Below, one piece after another: positions 27,941-40,126 of a stretch of 62,207 nucleotides of DNA. Origin of the DNA: Chengkuizengella sediminis (GTDB taxonomy: Bacteria > Bacillota > Bacilli > Paenibacillales > KCTC-33759); the NCBI RefSeq assembly GCF_010078385.1, contig NZ_SIJC01000016.1:1-62207 (forward strand). Reading direction: 5' to 3'. The notes beneath the pieces were generated by a model. The model saw only the letters and a list, made by a program, of their open reading frames with translations. It did not search any database and was not told the DNA's origin. The translations under genes were made by a program, and so were the position numbers. Position 1 is the stretch's first letter. The number at the start of each line of letters is the position of its first letter.

Positions 27941-30900
27941 TTGATGGACGTTAATAATTTTGAATTTATGAAAATTGGATTAGCTTCACCGAATTTAATA
28001 CGCTCATGGTCTCGTGGAGAAGTGAAAAAACCTGAAACGATTAACTATCGAACATTAAAACCTGAAAAGGAAGGGTTATTCTGCGAAAAGATCTTTGGAC
28101 CTACGAAAGACTGGGAATGTCACTGTGGAAAATATAAGAGAGTACGCTACAAAGGTGTAGTATGTGATCGTTGTGGTGTTGAAGTTACTCGAGCTAAAGT
28201 AAGACGTGAACGTATGGGACACATTGAGTTGGCAGCACCAGTAACTCACATTTGGTATTTTAAAGGGATTCCAAGTCGTATGGGTCTTGCGTTAGATATG
28301 TCTCCAAGGTCTTTGGAGGAGATCATCTATTTTGCATCCTACGTTGTGACAGATCCCGGTGAAACACCACTTGAGAAAAAACAGCTGCTTTCAGAGAAAG
28401 AGTATCGCAGTTATCGTGAAAAGTATGGTTTTGGATTTCATGCAGGTATGGGTGCTGAAGCTATAAAAAAACTTCTACAAAGTTTAGATGTCAACAAAGA
28501 TATTAGTGTATTAAAAGAAGAGCTTAAAACTGCGCAAGGTCAAAGAAGAAATAGAGCAGTAAAACGTTTGGAAGTGTTGGAGGCCTTTAGAAACTCAGCG
28601 AATGACCCTGAGTGGATGATTTTGGATGTATTGCCTGTCATTCCACCTGAACTTAGACCGATGGTGCAATTAGACGGTGGTAGATTCGCTACCTCAGATC
28701 TGAATGATTTATATCGCAGAGTGATTAACCGTAATAATCGTTTAAAAAGACTTCTAGATTTAGGTGCACCAGATATTATCGTTCAGAACGAGAAACGTAT
28801 GTTGCAGGAAGCAGTTGATGCATTAATTGATAATGGTCGACGCGGAAGACCAGTTACAGGACCAGGAAATAGACCGTTAAAATCTCTTAGTCATATGTTA
28901 AAAGGGAAGCAGGGTCGTTTCCGTCAGAACCTTTTAGGTAAAAGGGTTGACTATTCTGGTAGATCTGTAATTGTTGTTGGTCCTTACTTGAAAATGTATC
29001 AGTGTGGTCTTCCAAAAGAAATGGCGTTGGAATTGTTCAAACCTTTTGTTATGAAAGAGTTAGTTAGTAAAGGGTTTGCTCATAATATAAAAAGCGCAAA
29101 ACGAAAAGTGGAAAAAGTAAGTCCTGACGTTTGGGATGTTTTAGAAGATGTGATTAAGGAACATCCTGTTCTTCTAAACCGTGCACCTACGCTTCATAGA
29201 TTGGGAATCCAAGCCTTCGAACCTATTTTAGTTGAAGGAAAAGCGATCAGATTACATCCATTAGTATGTACGGCATATAATGCGGATTTTGATGGGGACC
29301 AAATGGCCGTCCATGTTCCATTATCTGCAGAAGCACAAGCTGAATCAAGAATACTGATGCTGGCTTCAGGTAATATTTTAAATCCAAAGGATGGGAAACC
29401 TGTTGTTACACCATCACAGGATATGGTTTTAGGTACGTACTACTTGACGATTGATAATCCAGAAGCTAAAGGAACTGGGAGAATCTTTAAATCGGTTCAT
29501 GAAGCCATTTCTGCATATCAATTGGGGCACGCATCCTTACATGCAAGAGTTGCTATCCCAGTTAAGGCGTTAAAAAAAGAGGATATTACAGAAAAACAAC
29601 AAAAAGCTCTGTTAGTCACGACGGTAGGGAAGATTATATTTAATGAAATTTTCCCAAGTGTATTTCCTTTCATTAATGAACCAACGAAGAGGAATTTAGA
29701 AAAAACACCTGATGAATATTATATATATAAAAAAGGTACGAATGTAAGAGAGTACATTAAAAGTTTGCCAACCGTTGGGGGCATTGGGAAAGACTATTTA
29801 GGTAATATCATTGCAGAATGTTTTAGGGAGTACAAAACGACACAATGTTCTATTATTTTAGATAAAATAAAAGAGGTTGGGTTTACTTACTCCACTAAAG
29901 CGGGAATTACAATTGCTGTATCAGATGTTATTGTTCCAGAAGAGAAATATGTGCTCATGAAAGAAAATGAAGATAAAGTAGAAACAGTAATGAAACAGTA
30001 TCGTCGCGGATTAATTACACATGATGAAAGACATGAACGAATTATCGCCATCTGGAGTAAAGCAAAAGATGAAATCTCTGAAGTGATGATGAGTAAGTTT
30101 GATAAATTTAATAACATTACTTTAATGGTTGATTCCAAAGCAAGGGGTAATAAATCTCAGATTACTCAATTAGGTGGTATGCGTGGACTAATGGCAGATC
30201 CATCAGGACATATTCATGAATTACCGATCAAATCTAACTTCCGTGAAGGTTTAACTGTATTAGAATATTTCATTTCTACGCATGGTGCGAGAAAAGGTCT
30301 TGCTGATACTGCTTTACGTACTGCAGATTCAGGATATTTAACCCGTCGTTTAGTTGACGTAGCCCAGGATGTAGTAGTTCGTGAAGATAGTTGTAAAACC
30401 GATAAAGGATTCTTAGTATCAAAAATACAAGATGGTAAGGAAGTTATCGAAAATCTGTATGATCGCATTGAGGGTCGTTATGCATTTGCAACAGTACGTC
30501 ATCCAGAAACAAACAAAATTATCGTTAAACGTGACGATATGATTGACGATCGAATTGCACAAAAAATCATCGCAGCAGGAATTGAAAAAGTACAAATTCG
30601 TTCTGTTCTAAGTTGTCGCGCTCGTCATGGCGTATGTAAAAAATGTTATGGTCGTAACTTGGCTACAGGATTTAACGTAGAAATCGGAGAAGCAGTTGGA
30701 ATTATAGCAGCTCAATCTATCGGTGAACCTGGAACACAGTTAACCATGCGTACTTTCCATACAGGTGGAGTTGCTGGAGATGATATTACACAAGGTTTAC
30801 CTCGTATTCAGGAGTTGTTTGAAGCTAGAAACCCTAAGGGTCAAGCGCTTATTTCTGAAATAGATGGAGTTGTAAAAGAAATCCGCGAAGTTAAAGATGG

Positions 30901-31558
30901 TCGTGAAGTTGAAATTGAAGGTGACGCGGAATCAAAAGAGTACACGTTAAGTTACGGCTCTAGAATGAGAATAGCTGTAGGTCAACAAATCGAAGCTGGA
31001 GATGAGTTAACGGACGGTTCTATCGATCCTAAAGAAATGTTACGTATTAAAGGCATTCAAGGTGTCCAAAACTATATTCTACAAGAAGTACAACGTGTAT
31101 ACCGTAATCAGGGTGTTGAAATAAATGATAAACACATTGAGGTTATGGTTCGTCAAATGCTTAGAAAAATACGTATCGTGATGTCAGGTGATACGAAATT
31201 ACTTCCGGGCTCTTTTACAGATGTTCATGAATATGAAGAGGAGAACAAAAAAGCATTGTTCTCTGATCGGGAACCTGCAGTAGCAAAGCCAGTGCTGTTA
31301 GGTATTACAAAAGCATCATTAGAAACTGATTCCTTCTTATCTGCAGCATCATTCCAAGAAACAACAAGAGTTTTGACAGATGCAGCCATTAAAGGTAAGG
31401 TAGACCAATTGTTAGGTCTTAAGGAAAATGTTATCATTGGTAAATTGATTCCTGCAGGTACAGGAATGAATCGTTACCGCGATGTTAAAATTGTTGATCA
31501 AACCAGTGAAAATGTAGAGCTAGAAGAATCACTTAAAGAAACAGTAACGGTAAAGTGA
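27941..31558 (+). CDS. rpoC: DNA-directed RNA polymerase subunit beta'
   Basis: This is the largest polymerase subunit, 1205 residues. The N-terminal zinc site is [20 protein letters not shown]. The absolutely conserved catalytic magnesium motif is [14 protein letters not shown] second zinc cluster is in [17 protein letters not shown]. The bridge helix and trigger loop lie in [20 protein letters not shown] and the following TMRTFHTGG. The TTG at 27941 is 8 bases after GGAGG and aligns with orthologues. An ATG at 27944 is the alternative. No fusion or insertion is seen. Confidence 0.97.
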   Translation: MMDVNNFEFMKIGLASPNLIRSWSRGEVKKPETINYRTLKPEKEGLFCEKIFGPTKDWECHCGKYKRVRYKGVVCDRCGVEVTRAKVRRERMGHIELAAPVTHIWYFKGIPSRMGLALDMSPRSLEEIIYFASYVVTDPGETPLEKKQLLSEKEYRSYREKYGFGFHAGMGAEAIKKLLQSLDVNKDISVLKEELKTAQGQRRNRAVKRLEVLEAFRNSANDPEWMILDVLPVIPPELRPMVQLDGGRFATSDLNDLYRRVINRNNRLKRLLDLGAPDIIVQNEKRMLQEAVDALIDNGRRGRPVTGPGNRPLKSLSHMLKGKQGRFRQNLLGKRVDYSGRSVIVVGPYLKMYQCGLPKEMALELFKPFVMKELVSKGFAHNIKSAKRKVEKVSPDVWDVLEDVIKEHPVLLNRAPTLHRLGIQAFEPILVEGKAIRLHPLVCTAYNADFDGDQMAVHVPLSAEAQAESRILMLASGNILNPKDGKPVVTPSQDMVLGTYYLTIDNPEAKGTGRIFKSVHEAISAYQLGHASLHARVAIPVKALKKEDITEKQQKALLVTTVGKIIFNEIFPSVFPFINEPTKRNLEKTPDEYYIYKKGTNVREYIKSLPTVGGIGKDYLGNIIAECFREYKTTQCSIILDKIKEVGFTYSTKAGITIAVSDVIVPEEKYVLMKENEDKVETVMKQYRRGLITHDERHERIIAIWSKAKDEISEVMMSKFDKFNNITLMVDSKARGNKSQITQLGGMRGLMADPSGHIHELPIKSNFREGLTVLEYFISTHGARKGLADTALRTADSGYLTRRLVDVAQDVVVREDSCKTDKGFLVSKIQDGKEVIENLYDRIEGRYAFATVRHPETNKIIVKRDDMIDDRIAQKIIAAGIEKVQIRSVLSCRARHGVCKKCYGRNLATGFNVEIGEAVGIIAAQSIGEPGTQLTMRTFHTGGVAGDDITQGLPRIQELFEARNPKGQALISEIDGVVKEIREVKDGREVEIEGDAESKEYTLSYGSRMRIAVGQQIEAGDELTDGSIDPKEMLRIKGIQGVQNYILQEVQRVYRNQGVEINDKHIEVMVRQMLRKIRIVMSGDTKLLPGSFTDVHEYEEENKKALFSDREPAVAKPVLLGITKASLETDSFLSAASFQETTRVLTDAAIKGKVDQLLGLKENVIIGKLIPAGTGMNRYRDVKIVDQTSENVELEESLKETVTVK

Positions 31559-31643
31559 ATTTAATATTGACAATGTATTTTTCAGGTGATATTATATTCA
31601 AGTGTGCCAAAAACAAATTTCCTGATACTTTGGAGGATGATTA

Positions 31644-31895
31644 ATGTCTTATGAAAAAGTAACACAGGCTAATCGTTTATCGATAGGCACAAAGCAGACT
31701 TTAAAAGTGGTCGAACGTGGCAGTGCCACAGAAGTTTACGTTGCGAAGGATGCAGATCCAAAAGTGACGACCAAAGTAATTATGCTTTGTAAGGATATGA
31801 ACGTTAACATCATTTATGTAGACTCAATGAAACAGCTTGGAAAAGCATGTGGAATTGAAGTTGGAGCTGCTGTAGCAGCCGTAATAAACGACTAA
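31644..31895 (+). CDS. L7Ae-family ribosomal/kink-turn-binding protein (YbxF-like)
   Basis: This 83-residue protein has the L7Ae/L30e fold. Bacterial members of this family bind kink-turn RNA. The core segments are TLKVVERGSATEVYVAKDAD and LGKACGIEVGAAVAAV. Location between rpoC and rpsL is the standard YbxF position in Bacillales. The ATG at 31644 follows GGAGG. Its cellular RNA target is not established. A T-box leader, which contains a kink-turn in many cases, is present elsewhere in the window, but no link is implied. Confidence 0.92.
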   Translation: MSYEKVTQANRLSIGTKQTLKVVERGSATEVYVAKDADPKVTTKVIMLCKDMNVNIIYVDSMKQLGKACGIEVGAAVAAVIND

Positions 31896-31900
31896 CACTA

Positions 31901-31993
31901 TGTTTTTGTTTGCCTTTGGTTTTATGAATTAATTTGACTAAGGGCGGACAAAAACATTTCCTTTGTTCAATTTTGAACCACCTGGATCTGTGG
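31901..31993 (+). promoter_or_regulatory. Structured leader upstream of rpsL (str operon)
   Basis: A continuous 17-bp helix can form between 31901-31917 and 31940-31956 (three G-U pairs, 22-nt loop). Two smaller stems follow: GTTCAA/TTGAAC at 31965-31978 and CCAC/GTGG at 31978-31993. The helix is not followed by a good T run. It could be an autoregulatory r-protein site or an attenuator. I cannot match it to a named leader family from memory. Confidence 0.6.
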
Positions 31994-32043
31994 ACATAAA
32001 AAAATAATTTTTTCAGTCATTATTTTAGGAAGGAGGTGCGGGA

Positions 32044-32457
32044 ATGCCAACTATTAATCAGTTAGTTAGAAAAGGACGTCAAGCAAAAGTTGTAAAATCA
32101 ACTTCACCTGCTTTACAAAAAGGGTATAATGCGCTAAGAAGAGAAGAAACTAATCTAAGTGCACCTCAAAAACGTGGAGTTTGTACTCGTGTAGGAACGA
32201 TGACACCGAAAAAACCAAACTCAGCCTTGAGAAAATATGCTCGTGTCCGTTTAACAAATCGTATTGAGGTTACTGCTTATATACCTGGTATTGGTCACAA
32301 CCTACAAGAACATAGTGTTGTTTTAGTGCGCGGTGGTAGAGTTAAAGATCTCCCAGGGGTACGTTATCATATCGTTCGTGGTGCTTTAGATACTGCAGGT
32401 GTTAACGACCGTAAACAGGGAAGATCAAAATACGGTGCTAAAAGACCAAAATCATAA
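32044..32457 (+). CDS. rpsL: 30S ribosomal protein S12
   Basis: S12 sits at the decoding centre and influences accuracy. It is 137 residues long. [12 protein letters not shown] opens the protein. The streptomycin-related loop [11 protein letters not shown] and the [11 protein letters not shown] loop are both wild type, so sensitivity is predicted. The ATG follows AAGGAGG. It is the first gene of the str operon, with rpsG, fusA and tuf. Confidence 0.97.
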   Translation: MPTINQLVRKGRQAKVVKSTSPALQKGYNALRREETNLSAPQKRGVCTRVGTMTPKKPNSALRKYARVRLTNRIEVTAYIPGIGHNLQEHSVVLVRGGRVKDLPGVRYHIVRGALDTAGVNDRKQGRSKYGAKRPKS

Positions 32458-32499
32458 TAGAATCACAACAAAAGAAATTACTCAGAAAGGAGGATGACC

Positions 32500-32970
32500 A
32501 TGCCTCGTAAAGGACCCGTAACTCGTAGAGATGTATTACCTGATCCAATATATAGCAGTAAGCTTGTCACAAGATTAATCAATAGAATTATGATTGATGG
32601 AAAAAGAGGTGTTGCTCAGTCTATTTTATATAATTCATTTGATATTATTAAAAACCGTACTGACAGTGACCCAATGGAAGTTTTTGAGCAAGCAATCAAA
32701 AACATCATGCCAGTTCTTGAAGTTAAAGCACGTCGTGTTGGTGGTTCAAACTATCAAGTGCCGATAGAAGTGAAACCAGAACGTCGTACTGCATTGGGAC
32801 TTCGTTGGTTAGTAAACTATTCCCGTCTTCGCGGTGAAAAAACAATGGAAGAGCGTTTAGCTGCAGAAATTATGGATGCTAGTAACAATACTGGTGCAGC
32901 AGTTAAAAAACGTGAAGATACTCATAAAATGGCGGAAGCAAATAAAGCATTTGCTCACTATCGCTGGTAA
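32500..32970 (+). CDS. rpsG: 30S ribosomal protein S7
   Basis: S7 nucleates assembly of the 30S head and contacts E-site tRNA. It is 156 residues long and starts [16 protein letters not shown]. The ATG at 32500 is chosen over 32494 because AAAGGAGG overlaps the earlier codon and orthologues start at MPRKG. Conserved [16 protein letters not shown] and the C-terminal [15 protein letters not shown] are present. It lies between rpsL and fusA. Confidence 0.96.
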   Translation: MPRKGPVTRRDVLPDPIYSSKLVTRLINRIMIDGKRGVAQSILYNSFDIIKNRTDSDPMEVFEQAIKNIMPVLEVKARRVGGSNYQVPIEVKPERRTALGLRWLVNYSRLRGEKTMEERLAAEIMDASNNTGAAVKKREDTHKMAEANKAFAHYRW

Positions 32971-33000
32971 AATAATATGAACTAGAAAGGAGATTATATA

Positions 33001-35076
33001 ATGACTAGAGAATTCTCCTTAAATGATACACGTAATATTGGGATCATGGCGCACATTGATGCTGGTAAAACTACTACTACAGAACGTATTTTGTTCTACA
33101 CTGGTCGTACTCACAAAATTGGTGAGGTTCACGAAGGTGGAGCAACGATGGACTGGATGGAGCAAGAACAGGAGCGAGGTATTACTATTACCTCCGCTGC
33201 TACTACTGCTCAGTGGAAAGATCATCGCATTAACATTATTGATACCCCGGGACACGTTGACTTTACAGTTGAGGTTGAACGTTCCCTTCGTGTATTAGAT
33301 GGAGCAGTTGGTGTATTCTGTGCAAAAGGCGGAGTAGAACCTCAATCTGAAACCGTTTGGCGTCAAGCAGACCGTTATGGTGTGCCACGTATAGCATATG
33401 TAAACAAAATGGACATTCTTGGTGCTGACTTTGAAGGTGCTGTTGCACAAATGCGAGAAAGACTTCAAGCAAATGCAGTACCTATTCAATACCCAATTGG
33501 TGCTGAAGACAATTTTCAAGGTTTTGTAGACTTAGTAGAAAATGTTGCATGGATTTTCAAAGATGATTTAGGTCAAGATATTGAAAAATCAGGAATTCCT
33601 GCGGATTTAACTGATAAAGTTGAAGAACTTCGTAATGAAATGATTGAAAAGATTGCAGAGTTAGATGAAGATTTGACTATGAAATACCTAGAAGGAGAAG
33701 AAATCACAATCGAAGAGTTGAAAGCAGCACTTCGTATAGGTGTTTGTGATGTTAAAATCACACCCGTTCTATGTGGTTCTTCTTACAAGAACAAAGGAGT
33801 TCAAGCGGTATTAGATGCAGTTATTGCTTATTTACCTGCTCCTACTGATGTTCCTCCTATCCGTGGTGAACTTGAAGATGGTACAGAGGTATTTAGAAAT
33901 TCTTCAGATGAAGAACCATTTTCTGGTTTAGCATTTAAAATTATGACTGACCCTTATGTTGGTAAATTAACGTTTTTCCGTGTGTACTCTGGAACATTAA
34001 CTTCAGGTTCATATGTTTTAAATACAACAAAAGGAAAACGTGAAAGAGTCGGTCGTATCCTAATGATGCATGCAAACAGTAGAGAAGAAGTAGGGACTGT
34101 ATATGCTGGGGATATTGCTGCGGGAGTTGGGTTTAAAGACACAACAACAGGAGATACTTTAAGTGATGAAAAGAATCCGGTGATATTGGAATCTATGACA
34201 TTTCCTGATCCTGTTATCTCTGTGGCGATTGAACCGAAAACGAAAACTGACCAAGATAAAATGGGTATTGCACTATCTAAATTAGCTGAGGAAGATCCTA
34301 CTTTCAAAACCGAAACGGATGATGAAACAGGACAAACGATTATTAAAGGGATGGGTGAACTTCACCTTGAGATTATCGTTGACCGCCTTATGCGTGAATT
34401 CAAAGTAGATGCTAATGTAGGTAAACCACAGGTTGCTTACAGGGAAACATTCAAAACTTCGGCAAAAGTAGAAGGTAAATTTGTACGTCAATCAGGTGGT
34501 CGTGGTCAATTTGGACACGTATGGGTTGAGTTTACTCCACTTGAAGCTGGTGACGGTTTCGTATTTGAAAACAAAATTGTCGGTGGATCTGTTCCTAGAG
34601 AATACATCCCAGCAGTACAAAACGGTATTCAAGAATCAATGCAAAGTGGTGTACTTGCTGGTTATCCGCTAGTTGATGTGAAAGCAACTTTATATGATGG
34701 TTCTTACCATGATGTCGATTCTAGTGAAATGGCATTTAAAATTGCTGGTTCCATGGCATTAAAAGGAGCAAAAGGGAAATGTAATCCTGTTATCCTAGAA
34801 CCGATCTTTAAAATTGAGGTCACTATCCCAGAAGAATATATGGGTGACATTATGGGTGACGTAAGTTCTCGTCGTGGACGTGTTGAAGGTATGGATTCAC
34901 GCGGTGGTGCACAAATCATCCGTGCTAAAGTACCTTTATCAGAAATGTTTGGATATTCCACATCACTTCGTTCTAGAACACAAGGACGTGGAACATACTC
35001 TATGGAATTATCTCATTATGAAGAAGTACCTAAGTCTATAGCAGAAGAAATTACTGCTAAAAACCAAGGTGCATAA
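33001..35076 (+). CDS. fusA: Elongation factor G
   Basis: EF-G is the GTPase that drives ribosomal translocation. G1 is AHIDAGKTT (near 17-25), the switch region includes [13 protein letters not shown]3 is DTPGHVDF and G4 is NKMD. Domain IV, including the [14 protein letters not shown] region, and domain V are complete. It is 691 residues long, standard. Nothing in the sequence suggests a fusidic-acid-resistant paralogue. It is third in the str operon. Confidence 0.98.
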   Translation: MTREFSLNDTRNIGIMAHIDAGKTTTTERILFYTGRTHKIGEVHEGGATMDWMEQEQERGITITSAATTAQWKDHRINIIDTPGHVDFTVEVERSLRVLDGAVGVFCAKGGVEPQSETVWRQADRYGVPRIAYVNKMDILGADFEGAVAQMRERLQANAVPIQYPIGAEDNFQGFVDLVENVAWIFKDDLGQDIEKSGIPADLTDKVEELRNEMIEKIAELDEDLTMKYLEGEEITIEELKAALRIGVCDVKITPVLCGSSYKNKGVQAVLDAVIAYLPAPTDVPPIRGELEDGTEVFRNSSDEEPFSGLAFKIMTDPYVGKLTFFRVYSGTLTSGSYVLNTTKGKRERVGRILMMHANSREEVGTVYAGDIAAGVGFKDTTTGDTLSDEKNPVILESMTFPDPVISVAIEPKTKTDQDKMGIALSKLAEEDPTFKTETDDETGQTIIKGMGELHLEIIVDRLMREFKVDANVGKPQVAYRETFKTSAKVEGKFVRQSGGRGQFGHVWVEFTPLEAGDGFVFENKIVGGSVPREYIPAVQNGIQESMQSGVLAGYPLVDVKATLYDGSYHDVDSSEMAFKIAGSMALKGAKGKCNPVILEPIFKIEVTIPEEYMGDIMGDVSSRRGRVEGMDSRGGAQIIRAKVPLSEMFGYSTSLRSRTQGRGTYSMELSHYEEVPKSIAEEITAKNQGA

Positions 35077-35118
35077 AAAATAAATTATGATTGAATGAAA
35101 TGAGGAGGAAGATTTAAA

Positions 35119-36312
35119 ATGGGAAAAGCTAAATTTGAACGTAATAAACCACATTTAAACGTTGGTACTATCGGTCACGTTGACCATGGTAAAACAACTT
35201 TAACAGCAGCAATCACTACTGTATTAACTAAAACATACGGTGGAGGAGAAGCTCGTGCTTTTGATCAAATCGATAATGCACCTGAGGAAAGAGAACGCGG
35301 TATCACAATCGCAACTTCTCACGTTGAGTATGAATCTGAAGCTCGTCACTATGCCCACGTAGATTGTCCTGGACATGCTGACTATGTTAAAAACATGATT
35401 ACTGGAGCAGCACAAATGGATGGAGCGATTCTTGTTGTATCTGCAGCAGACGGTCCAATGCCACAAACTCGTGAGCACATCTTACTTTCACGTCAGGTTG
35501 GCGTACCTTACATTGTAGTATTCATGAACAAATGTGATATGGTTGAAGATGAAGAGTTATTAGAATTAGTAGAGATGGAAATTCGTGATCTATTAAACGA
35601 ATACGAATTCCCTGGTGACGATACTCCAATCGTTCAAGGATCTGCATTAAAAGCTTTAGAAGATCCAGATGGTGAGTACGGACAAAAAATCATTGAATTA
35701 TTTAAAATCATCGACGAGTATGTTCCAGAACCTGAACGTCAAACTGACAAACCTTTCTTAATGCCTGTTGAGGATGTATTCTCAATTACAGGTCGTGGTA
35801 CAGTTGCTACTGGTCGTGTTGAGCGTGGTACTGTAACTGTAGGTGAAGAAATTGAAATCGTAGGTATCGAAGAAGAAACTAAGAAAACTACGGTTACTGG
35901 TGTTGAAATGTTTAGAAAACTTCTTGACTCAGCTCAAGCAGGTGACAATATTGGAGCATTGCTTCGTGGTGTTGATCGTACTGACATCGTTCGTGGTCAA
36001 GTATTAGCTAAACCAGGGTCAGTTAACCCACATACAAAATTTAGTGCTCAAGTTTACGTTTTAACTAAAGAAGAAGGTGGACGTCATAAGCCATTCTTTA
36101 CTGGATACCGTCCTCAATTCTACTTCCGTACAACTGACGTAACTGGTATCATCGAACTTCCAGAAGGTACTGAAATGGTTATGCCTGGTGACAACATCAC
36201 TGTAACAGTTGAACTAATCAACCCAATCGCAATAGAAGAAGGTACTCGCTTCGCGATTCGTGAGGGTGGACGTACAGTTGGTGCTGGTGCGGTAGCAACT
36301 ATCGAAAAATAA
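35119..36312 (+). CDS. tuf: Elongation factor Tu
   Basis: EF-Tu delivers aminoacyl-tRNA to the ribosome. G1 is GHVDHGKTT (near 18-26), the switch I region ends ERGITIA, G3 is DCPGHADY, G4 is NKCD and G5 is GSALKAL. Domains II and III are complete ([26 protein letters not shown]). It is 397 residues long. Codon choice is biased as expected for a very highly expressed gene. It is the last gene of the str operon, followed by a hairpin terminator. Confidence 0.98.
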   Translation: MGKAKFERNKPHLNVGTIGHVDHGKTTLTAAITTVLTKTYGGGEARAFDQIDNAPEERERGITIATSHVEYESEARHYAHVDCPGHADYVKNMITGAAQMDGAILVVSAADGPMPQTREHILLSRQVGVPYIVVFMNKCDMVEDEELLELVEMEIRDLLNEYEFPGDDTPIVQGSALKALEDPDGEYGQKIIELFKIIDEYVPEPERQTDKPFLMPVEDVFSITGRGTVATGRVERGTVTVGEEIEIVGIEEETKKTTVTGVEMFRKLLDSAQAGDNIGALLRGVDRTDIVRGQVLAKPGSVNPHTKFSAQVYVLTKEEGGRHKPFFTGYRPQFYFRTTDVTGIIELPEGTEMVMPGDNITVTVELINPIAIEEGTRFAIREGGRTVGAGAVATIEK

Positions 36313-36333
36313 AAAAATGATCAATATTTATTT

Positions 36334-36364
36334 AAGTCCTTGTCAATTATGACGAGGACTTTTC
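36334..36364 (+). terminator. Terminator after tuf
   Basis: AAGTCCTTGTC (36334-36344) pairs with GACGAGGACTT (36351-36361), one G-U pair, followed by a short T run. It separates the str and S10 operons. Confidence 0.7.
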
Positions 36365-36469
36365 TCCATTATATATAGATAGTGAGAGAATATTGTTATC
36401 GATTATTACAAAAATATTATGAAGGAATGAATAAAATTTCATTTCAATCTATAGGTGAAAATATTTTAC

Positions 36470-36498
36470 TTGCAATTTGTATGTATTTTTTATATAAT
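36470..36498 (+). promoter_or_regulatory. S10 operon promoter
   Basis: TTGCAA (36470-36475) is 17 bp from a perfect TATAAT (36493-36498), upstream of a ~130-nt leader. Confidence 0.75.
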
Positions 36499-36502
36499 AG
36501 TG

Positions 36503-36620
36503 GAGTTGGTCTGAGACAGTGCGATGATGTGAGAGGTTGCTGACACACACGGCTCCTTTGCCATGAGTCATGTGTTAGGATATTTTCATGGAGTAGGTCC
36601 GATTAAAATTTGGGCGATAG
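36503..36620 (+). promoter_or_regulatory. Structured S10-operon leader RNA
   Basis: An outer helix AGTTGG (36504-36509) with CCGATT (36599-36604) encloses an 8-bp helix CTGACACA (36540-36547) with TGTGTTAG (36571-36578). Inside that are CACGGCTCCTTTGCCATG elements with a small GGC/GCC stem. There is no ORF and no terminator. It may be an autoregulatory leader for this long operon. I recognise the general layout but cannot name the family. Confidence 0.6.
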
Positions 36621-36635
36621 AAGGAGGGAATTTGA

Positions 36636-36944
<309 letters not shown>

Positions 36945-36983
36945 TATTAATCTTAACTTTACATTTAGAAACGAGGTGTCAAA

Positions 36984-37610
36984 ATGACTGCGAAAGGTAT
37001 CTTAGGTAAGAAATTAGGAATGACTCAAGTTTTCACGCCAGAAGGAATCGTAATTCCTGTAACGGTTGTAGAAGCTGGGCCAAACGTAGTTCTTCAAAAG
37101 AAGGATCTTGAAACGGATGGATACGAAGCGATCCAACTTGGTTTCGGAGATAAAAAAGAAAATAACGCAATTAAACCTGAAAAGGGTCATGCGAAGAAAG
37201 CAAACGCAACACCTAAGCGCTACGTGAAAGAATTTCGCGGAATTAATTCAAGCGAATATGAAGTAGGGCAAGAAGTAAAAGCAGACATATTTGCTGAAGG
37301 TGAGTTTGTTGATGTTACAGGAACTTCCAAGGGTAAAGGATTCCAAGGTGCTATTAAAAGACATGGACAACGCATAGGTCCTAAGAGTCACGGGTCTCAT
37401 TATCATCGTAAACCAGGTTCAATGGGTGCGATTGTCAATCGTGTATTCAAAGGAAAGAAATTACCTGGACACATGGGTTCTGAAACAGTGACATTACAAA
37501 ATCTTGAAGTAGTTAAAGTGGATGTTGAAAAAAACATCATTTTAGTTAAAGGATCTATTCCTGGTGCTAAAAAAAGCTTTGTAAGACTTCAAGCATCCGT
37601 TAAAAAATAG
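36984..37610 (+). CDS. rplC: 50S ribosomal protein L3
   Basis: L3 is an early-assembly large-subunit protein whose loop reaches the peptidyl transferase centre. It is 208 residues long. [17 protein letters not shown] starts the protein. [13 protein letters not shown] and the [12 protein letters not shown] loop are conserved. It is second in the S10 operon, between rpsJ and rplD. Confidence 0.97.
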   Translation: MTAKGILGKKLGMTQVFTPEGIVIPVTVVEAGPNVVLQKKDLETDGYEAIQLGFGDKKENNAIKPEKGHAKKANATPKRYVKEFRGINSSEYEVGQEVKADIFAEGEFVDVTGTSKGKGFQGAIKRHGQRIGPKSHGSHYHRKPGSMGAIVNRVFKGKKLPGHMGSETVTLQNLEVVKVDVEKNIILVKGSIPGAKKSFVRLQASVKK

Positions 37611-37637
37611 AGGTTATACAGAAAGGAGGATTTCATA

Positions 37638-38261
37638 ATGCCAAAGGTTGCCTTATATGATGTGAATGGCTCACAAGTAGGTGATGTAGAATTATCTGAT
37701 GCAGTGTTTGGGATTGAACCAAACAAGCATGTTCTTCATCAAGCTGTAGTGATGCAACAAGCATCTTTACGTCAAGGTACTCACAAAGTAAAAGGACGTT
37801 CTGAAGTGCGTGGTGGCGGACGCAAACCATGGAAACAAAAAGGAACGGGTAGAGCACGTCAAGGTACGATCAGAGCACCTCAATGGAAAGGTGGAGGTGT
37901 TGTATTTGGACCAACACCAAGAAGCTATGCTACTAAATTACCTAAAAAGGTACGTCGCTTAGCTATCAAATCTGCACTTTCTTCAAAAGTGATTTCTAAT
38001 GAAATTATCGTATTAGATCAATTAGTATTGGAACAACCGAAAACAAAACAATTCGCTTCTATTTTAAATAAATTAAAAGTTGAACGTAAAGCACTAGTAG
38101 TTGGATTGGATACTGACAATAATGCAGCGTTATCCGCTCGCAATATTCCAGGTGTTAAATTCGTTGCTGCTGATGGTATAAATGTTTTGGACGTTCTGGC
38201 TTATGATAATTTAATTATTACTAAAGAAGCTGTTGAGAAAGTAGAGGAGGTGCTTGCGTAA
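37638..38261 (+). CDS. rplD: 50S ribosomal protein L4
   Basis: L4 lines part of the exit tunnel. In some bacteria it represses its own S10 operon. It is 207 residues long. The extended loop contains [20 protein letters not shown] and the [15 protein letters not shown] stretch, without changes that I recognise as macrolide-resistance mutations. The stop overlaps the rplW start by one base (TAATG), so the two are translationally coupled. Confidence 0.97.
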   Translation: MPKVALYDVNGSQVGDVELSDAVFGIEPNKHVLHQAVVMQQASLRQGTHKVKGRSEVRGGGRKPWKQKGTGRARQGTIRAPQWKGGGVVFGPTPRSYATKLPKKVRRLAIKSALSSKVISNEIIVLDQLVLEQPKTKQFASILNKLKVERKALVVGLDTDNNAALSARNIPGVKFVAADGINVLDVLAYDNLIITKEAVEKVEEVLA

Positions 38262-38551
38262 TGAAATATGCTCACGATCTTATCAAGCGCCCTGTCGTTA
38301 CTGAACGTTCTAGCGATATGATGGCAGACAATAAATACGTTTTTGAAGTGGATTTACGTGCGAACAAAACGGAAATCAAACAGGCTGTTGAAGAAGTATT
38401 CAAAGTAAAAGTCTTGAAAGTTAATACGATTAGAATGCCTAAAAAGCCTAAGACTTATGGGCGCCACAGAGGATATACATCTGAATGGAAAAAAGCAATT
38501 ATCACATTGAGTGATGATAGTAAACCATTGGAGTATTTTGAAACTGTATAA
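38261..38551 (+). CDS. rplW: 50S ribosomal protein L23
   Basis: L23 surrounds the exit of the peptide tunnel and docks trigger factor and SRP. It is 96 residues long. KRPVVTERSSDMM and the basic PKKPKTYGRHRGYT loop are typical. The start overlaps the rplD stop, and an internal GAGGAGG at the end of rplD acts as its ribosome binding site. Confidence 0.96.
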   Translation: MKYAHDLIKRPVVTERSSDMMADNKYVFEVDLRANKTEIKQAVEEVFKVKVLKVNTIRMPKKPKTYGRHRGYTSEWKKAIITLSDDSKPLEYFETV

Positions 38552-38585
38552 GAAAATTTTTTAATGTAAGGAGGGAAAACACAAA

Positions 38586-39419
38586 ATGCCGATTAAAAAA
38601 TATAAACCGACGAGTCCAGCTCGACGTGGGATGTCAGTTTCTACATTTGAAGAGATTACAACATTAGAACCGGAAAAATCCTTACTTGCTCCTTTGAGTA
38701 AAAAAGCTGGTCGTAACAATCAAGGGAAAATTACCACTCGACATCATGGTGGTGGACATAAGAAGAAGTACCGAATCATTGACTTTAAACGTTTGAAAGA
38801 CGGAATACCAGGACGCGTTGCTACAATCGAATATGATCCAAACCGTTCAGCTAATATTGCGCTTATCCATTACCTAGATGGTGAAAAACGTTACATTTTA
38901 GCACCTAAGGGATTAACAGTAGGTACTGAAATTGTGTCTGGTCCAGATGCAGATATTAAAGTTGGAAATACTCTTCCACTTGCAAATATACCTGTAGGTA
39001 CAGTTATCCACAATATCGAGTTACAACCAGGTAAAGGTGGACAACTAGTTCGTGCTGCTGGAACAGAAGCACAATTGTTAGGTAAAGAAGAACAATACGT
39101 GATCATCCGTTTAACTTCAGGAGAAGTAAGAAAGATTCTTAAAACTTGCCGTGCTACTATCGGTACTGTTGGTAACGAAGATCATGAACTTGTGAACATT
39201 GGTAAAGCGGGTCGTACACGTTGGTTAGGTAAAAGACCTACTGTTCGTGGATCTGTAATGAACCCGAATGACCATCCACACGGTGGTGGTGAAGGTAAAT
39301 CACCAATCGGACGTAAGTCTCCAATGTCACCATGGGGTAAACCGACATTGGGTTACAAAACTCGTAACAAAAACAAAGCTTCAGATAAATATATCGTTCG
39401 TAGACGTAAGCAGAAATAA
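38586..39419 (+). CDS. rplB: 50S ribosomal protein L2
   Basis: L2 is one of the most conserved ribosomal proteins and is needed for subunit association and peptidyl transfer. It is 277 residues long. It opens [18 protein letters not shown]. The near-invariant GGRHPRTPWG-equivalent is present in the variant [18 protein letters not shown], containing the conserved histidine (H229 in E. coli numbering). The ATG follows AAGGAGGG. Confidence 0.97.
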   Translation: MPIKKYKPTSPARRGMSVSTFEEITTLEPEKSLLAPLSKKAGRNNQGKITTRHHGGGHKKKYRIIDFKRLKDGIPGRVATIEYDPNRSANIALIHYLDGEKRYILAPKGLTVGTEIVSGPDADIKVGNTLPLANIPVGTVIHNIELQPGKGGQLVRAAGTEAQLLGKEEQYVIIRLTSGEVRKILKTCRATIGTVGNEDHELVNIGKAGRTRWLGKRPTVRGSVMNPNDHPHGGGEGKSPIGRKSPMSPWGKPTLGYKTRNKNKASDKYIVRRRKQK

Positions 39420-39446
39420 TTATTTTGCAGGAAGGGAGGATCATAA

Positions 39447-39725
39447 ATGGGACGTAGCTTAAAAAAAGGGCCATTTGTAGATGAGTACTTATTGAAAAAA
39501 GTTGAAGAAGCTGATCAATCTAAGAAAAAAGTAGTCATTAGAACATGGTCTCGCCGCTCAACGATTTTTCCGCAATTTGTTGGTCATACATTTGGTGTGT
39601 ATGATGGTCGTAAACATGTTCCGGTTTATGTGACTGAGGATATGGTTGGACATAAATTAGGTGAATTTGCTCCAACTCGTACTTTTAGAGGTCATGATGA
39701 TGATAAGAAAACAGGAAAAAGATAA
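39447..39725 (+). CDS. rpsS: 30S ribosomal protein S19
   Basis: S19 is a 30S head protein contacting S13 and the 50S subunit bridge. It is 92 residues long. It opens [16 protein letters not shown], and the core contains [20 protein letters not shown] and [13 protein letters not shown], as expected. GGAAGGGAGG precedes the ATG. Confidence 0.97.
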   Translation: MGRSLKKGPFVDEYLLKKVEEADQSKKKVVIRTWSRRSTIFPQFVGHTFGVYDGRKHVPVYVTEDMVGHKLGEFAPTRTFRGHDDDKKTGKR

Positions 39726-39774
39726 ATAAATCTATAAAAAAATTGAACATTGTTTGAGAGGAGGTTTTACTTCC

Positions 39775-40113
39775 ATGCAAGCAAAAGCACAAGCGAAATA
39801 TATTCGTATTGCTCCTCGTAAAGTTAAGTTGGTTATTGACTTAATTCGTGGGAAGGAAGTTGGTGAAGCGATTTCTATCTTAAGACATACACCAAAAGCA
39901 TCTTCACCAGTTATTGAAAAAGTCTTAAACTCAGCTATTGCAAATGCAGAGCACAATTATGAAATGGATCCAAATAGCTTGGTAGTTAGCGAAGCATATG
40001 TTAATGCAGGTCCAATCATGAAAAGATTCAGACCACGTGCAATGGGACGTGCGTCTCGTATAAATAAACGTACTAGCCACATCACATTAGTGGTTACTGA
40101 AAATAAATCATAA
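39775..40113 (+). CDS. rplV: 50S ribosomal protein L22
   Basis: L22 lines the peptide exit tunnel with a long beta-hairpin. The start is set at ATG 39775 ([16 protein letters not shown]), 10 bases after GAGGAGG, giving 112 residues as in relatives. An upstream start at 39754 precedes the ribosome binding site. The hairpin [20 protein letters not shown] is intact. Confidence 0.96.
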   Translation: MQAKAQAKYIRIAPRKVKLVIDLIRGKEVGEAISILRHTPKASSPVIEKVLNSAIANAEHNYEMDPNSLVVSEAYVNAGPIMKRFRPRAMGRASRINKRTSHITLVVTENKS

Positions 40114-40126
40114 GGAGGGATGACGT

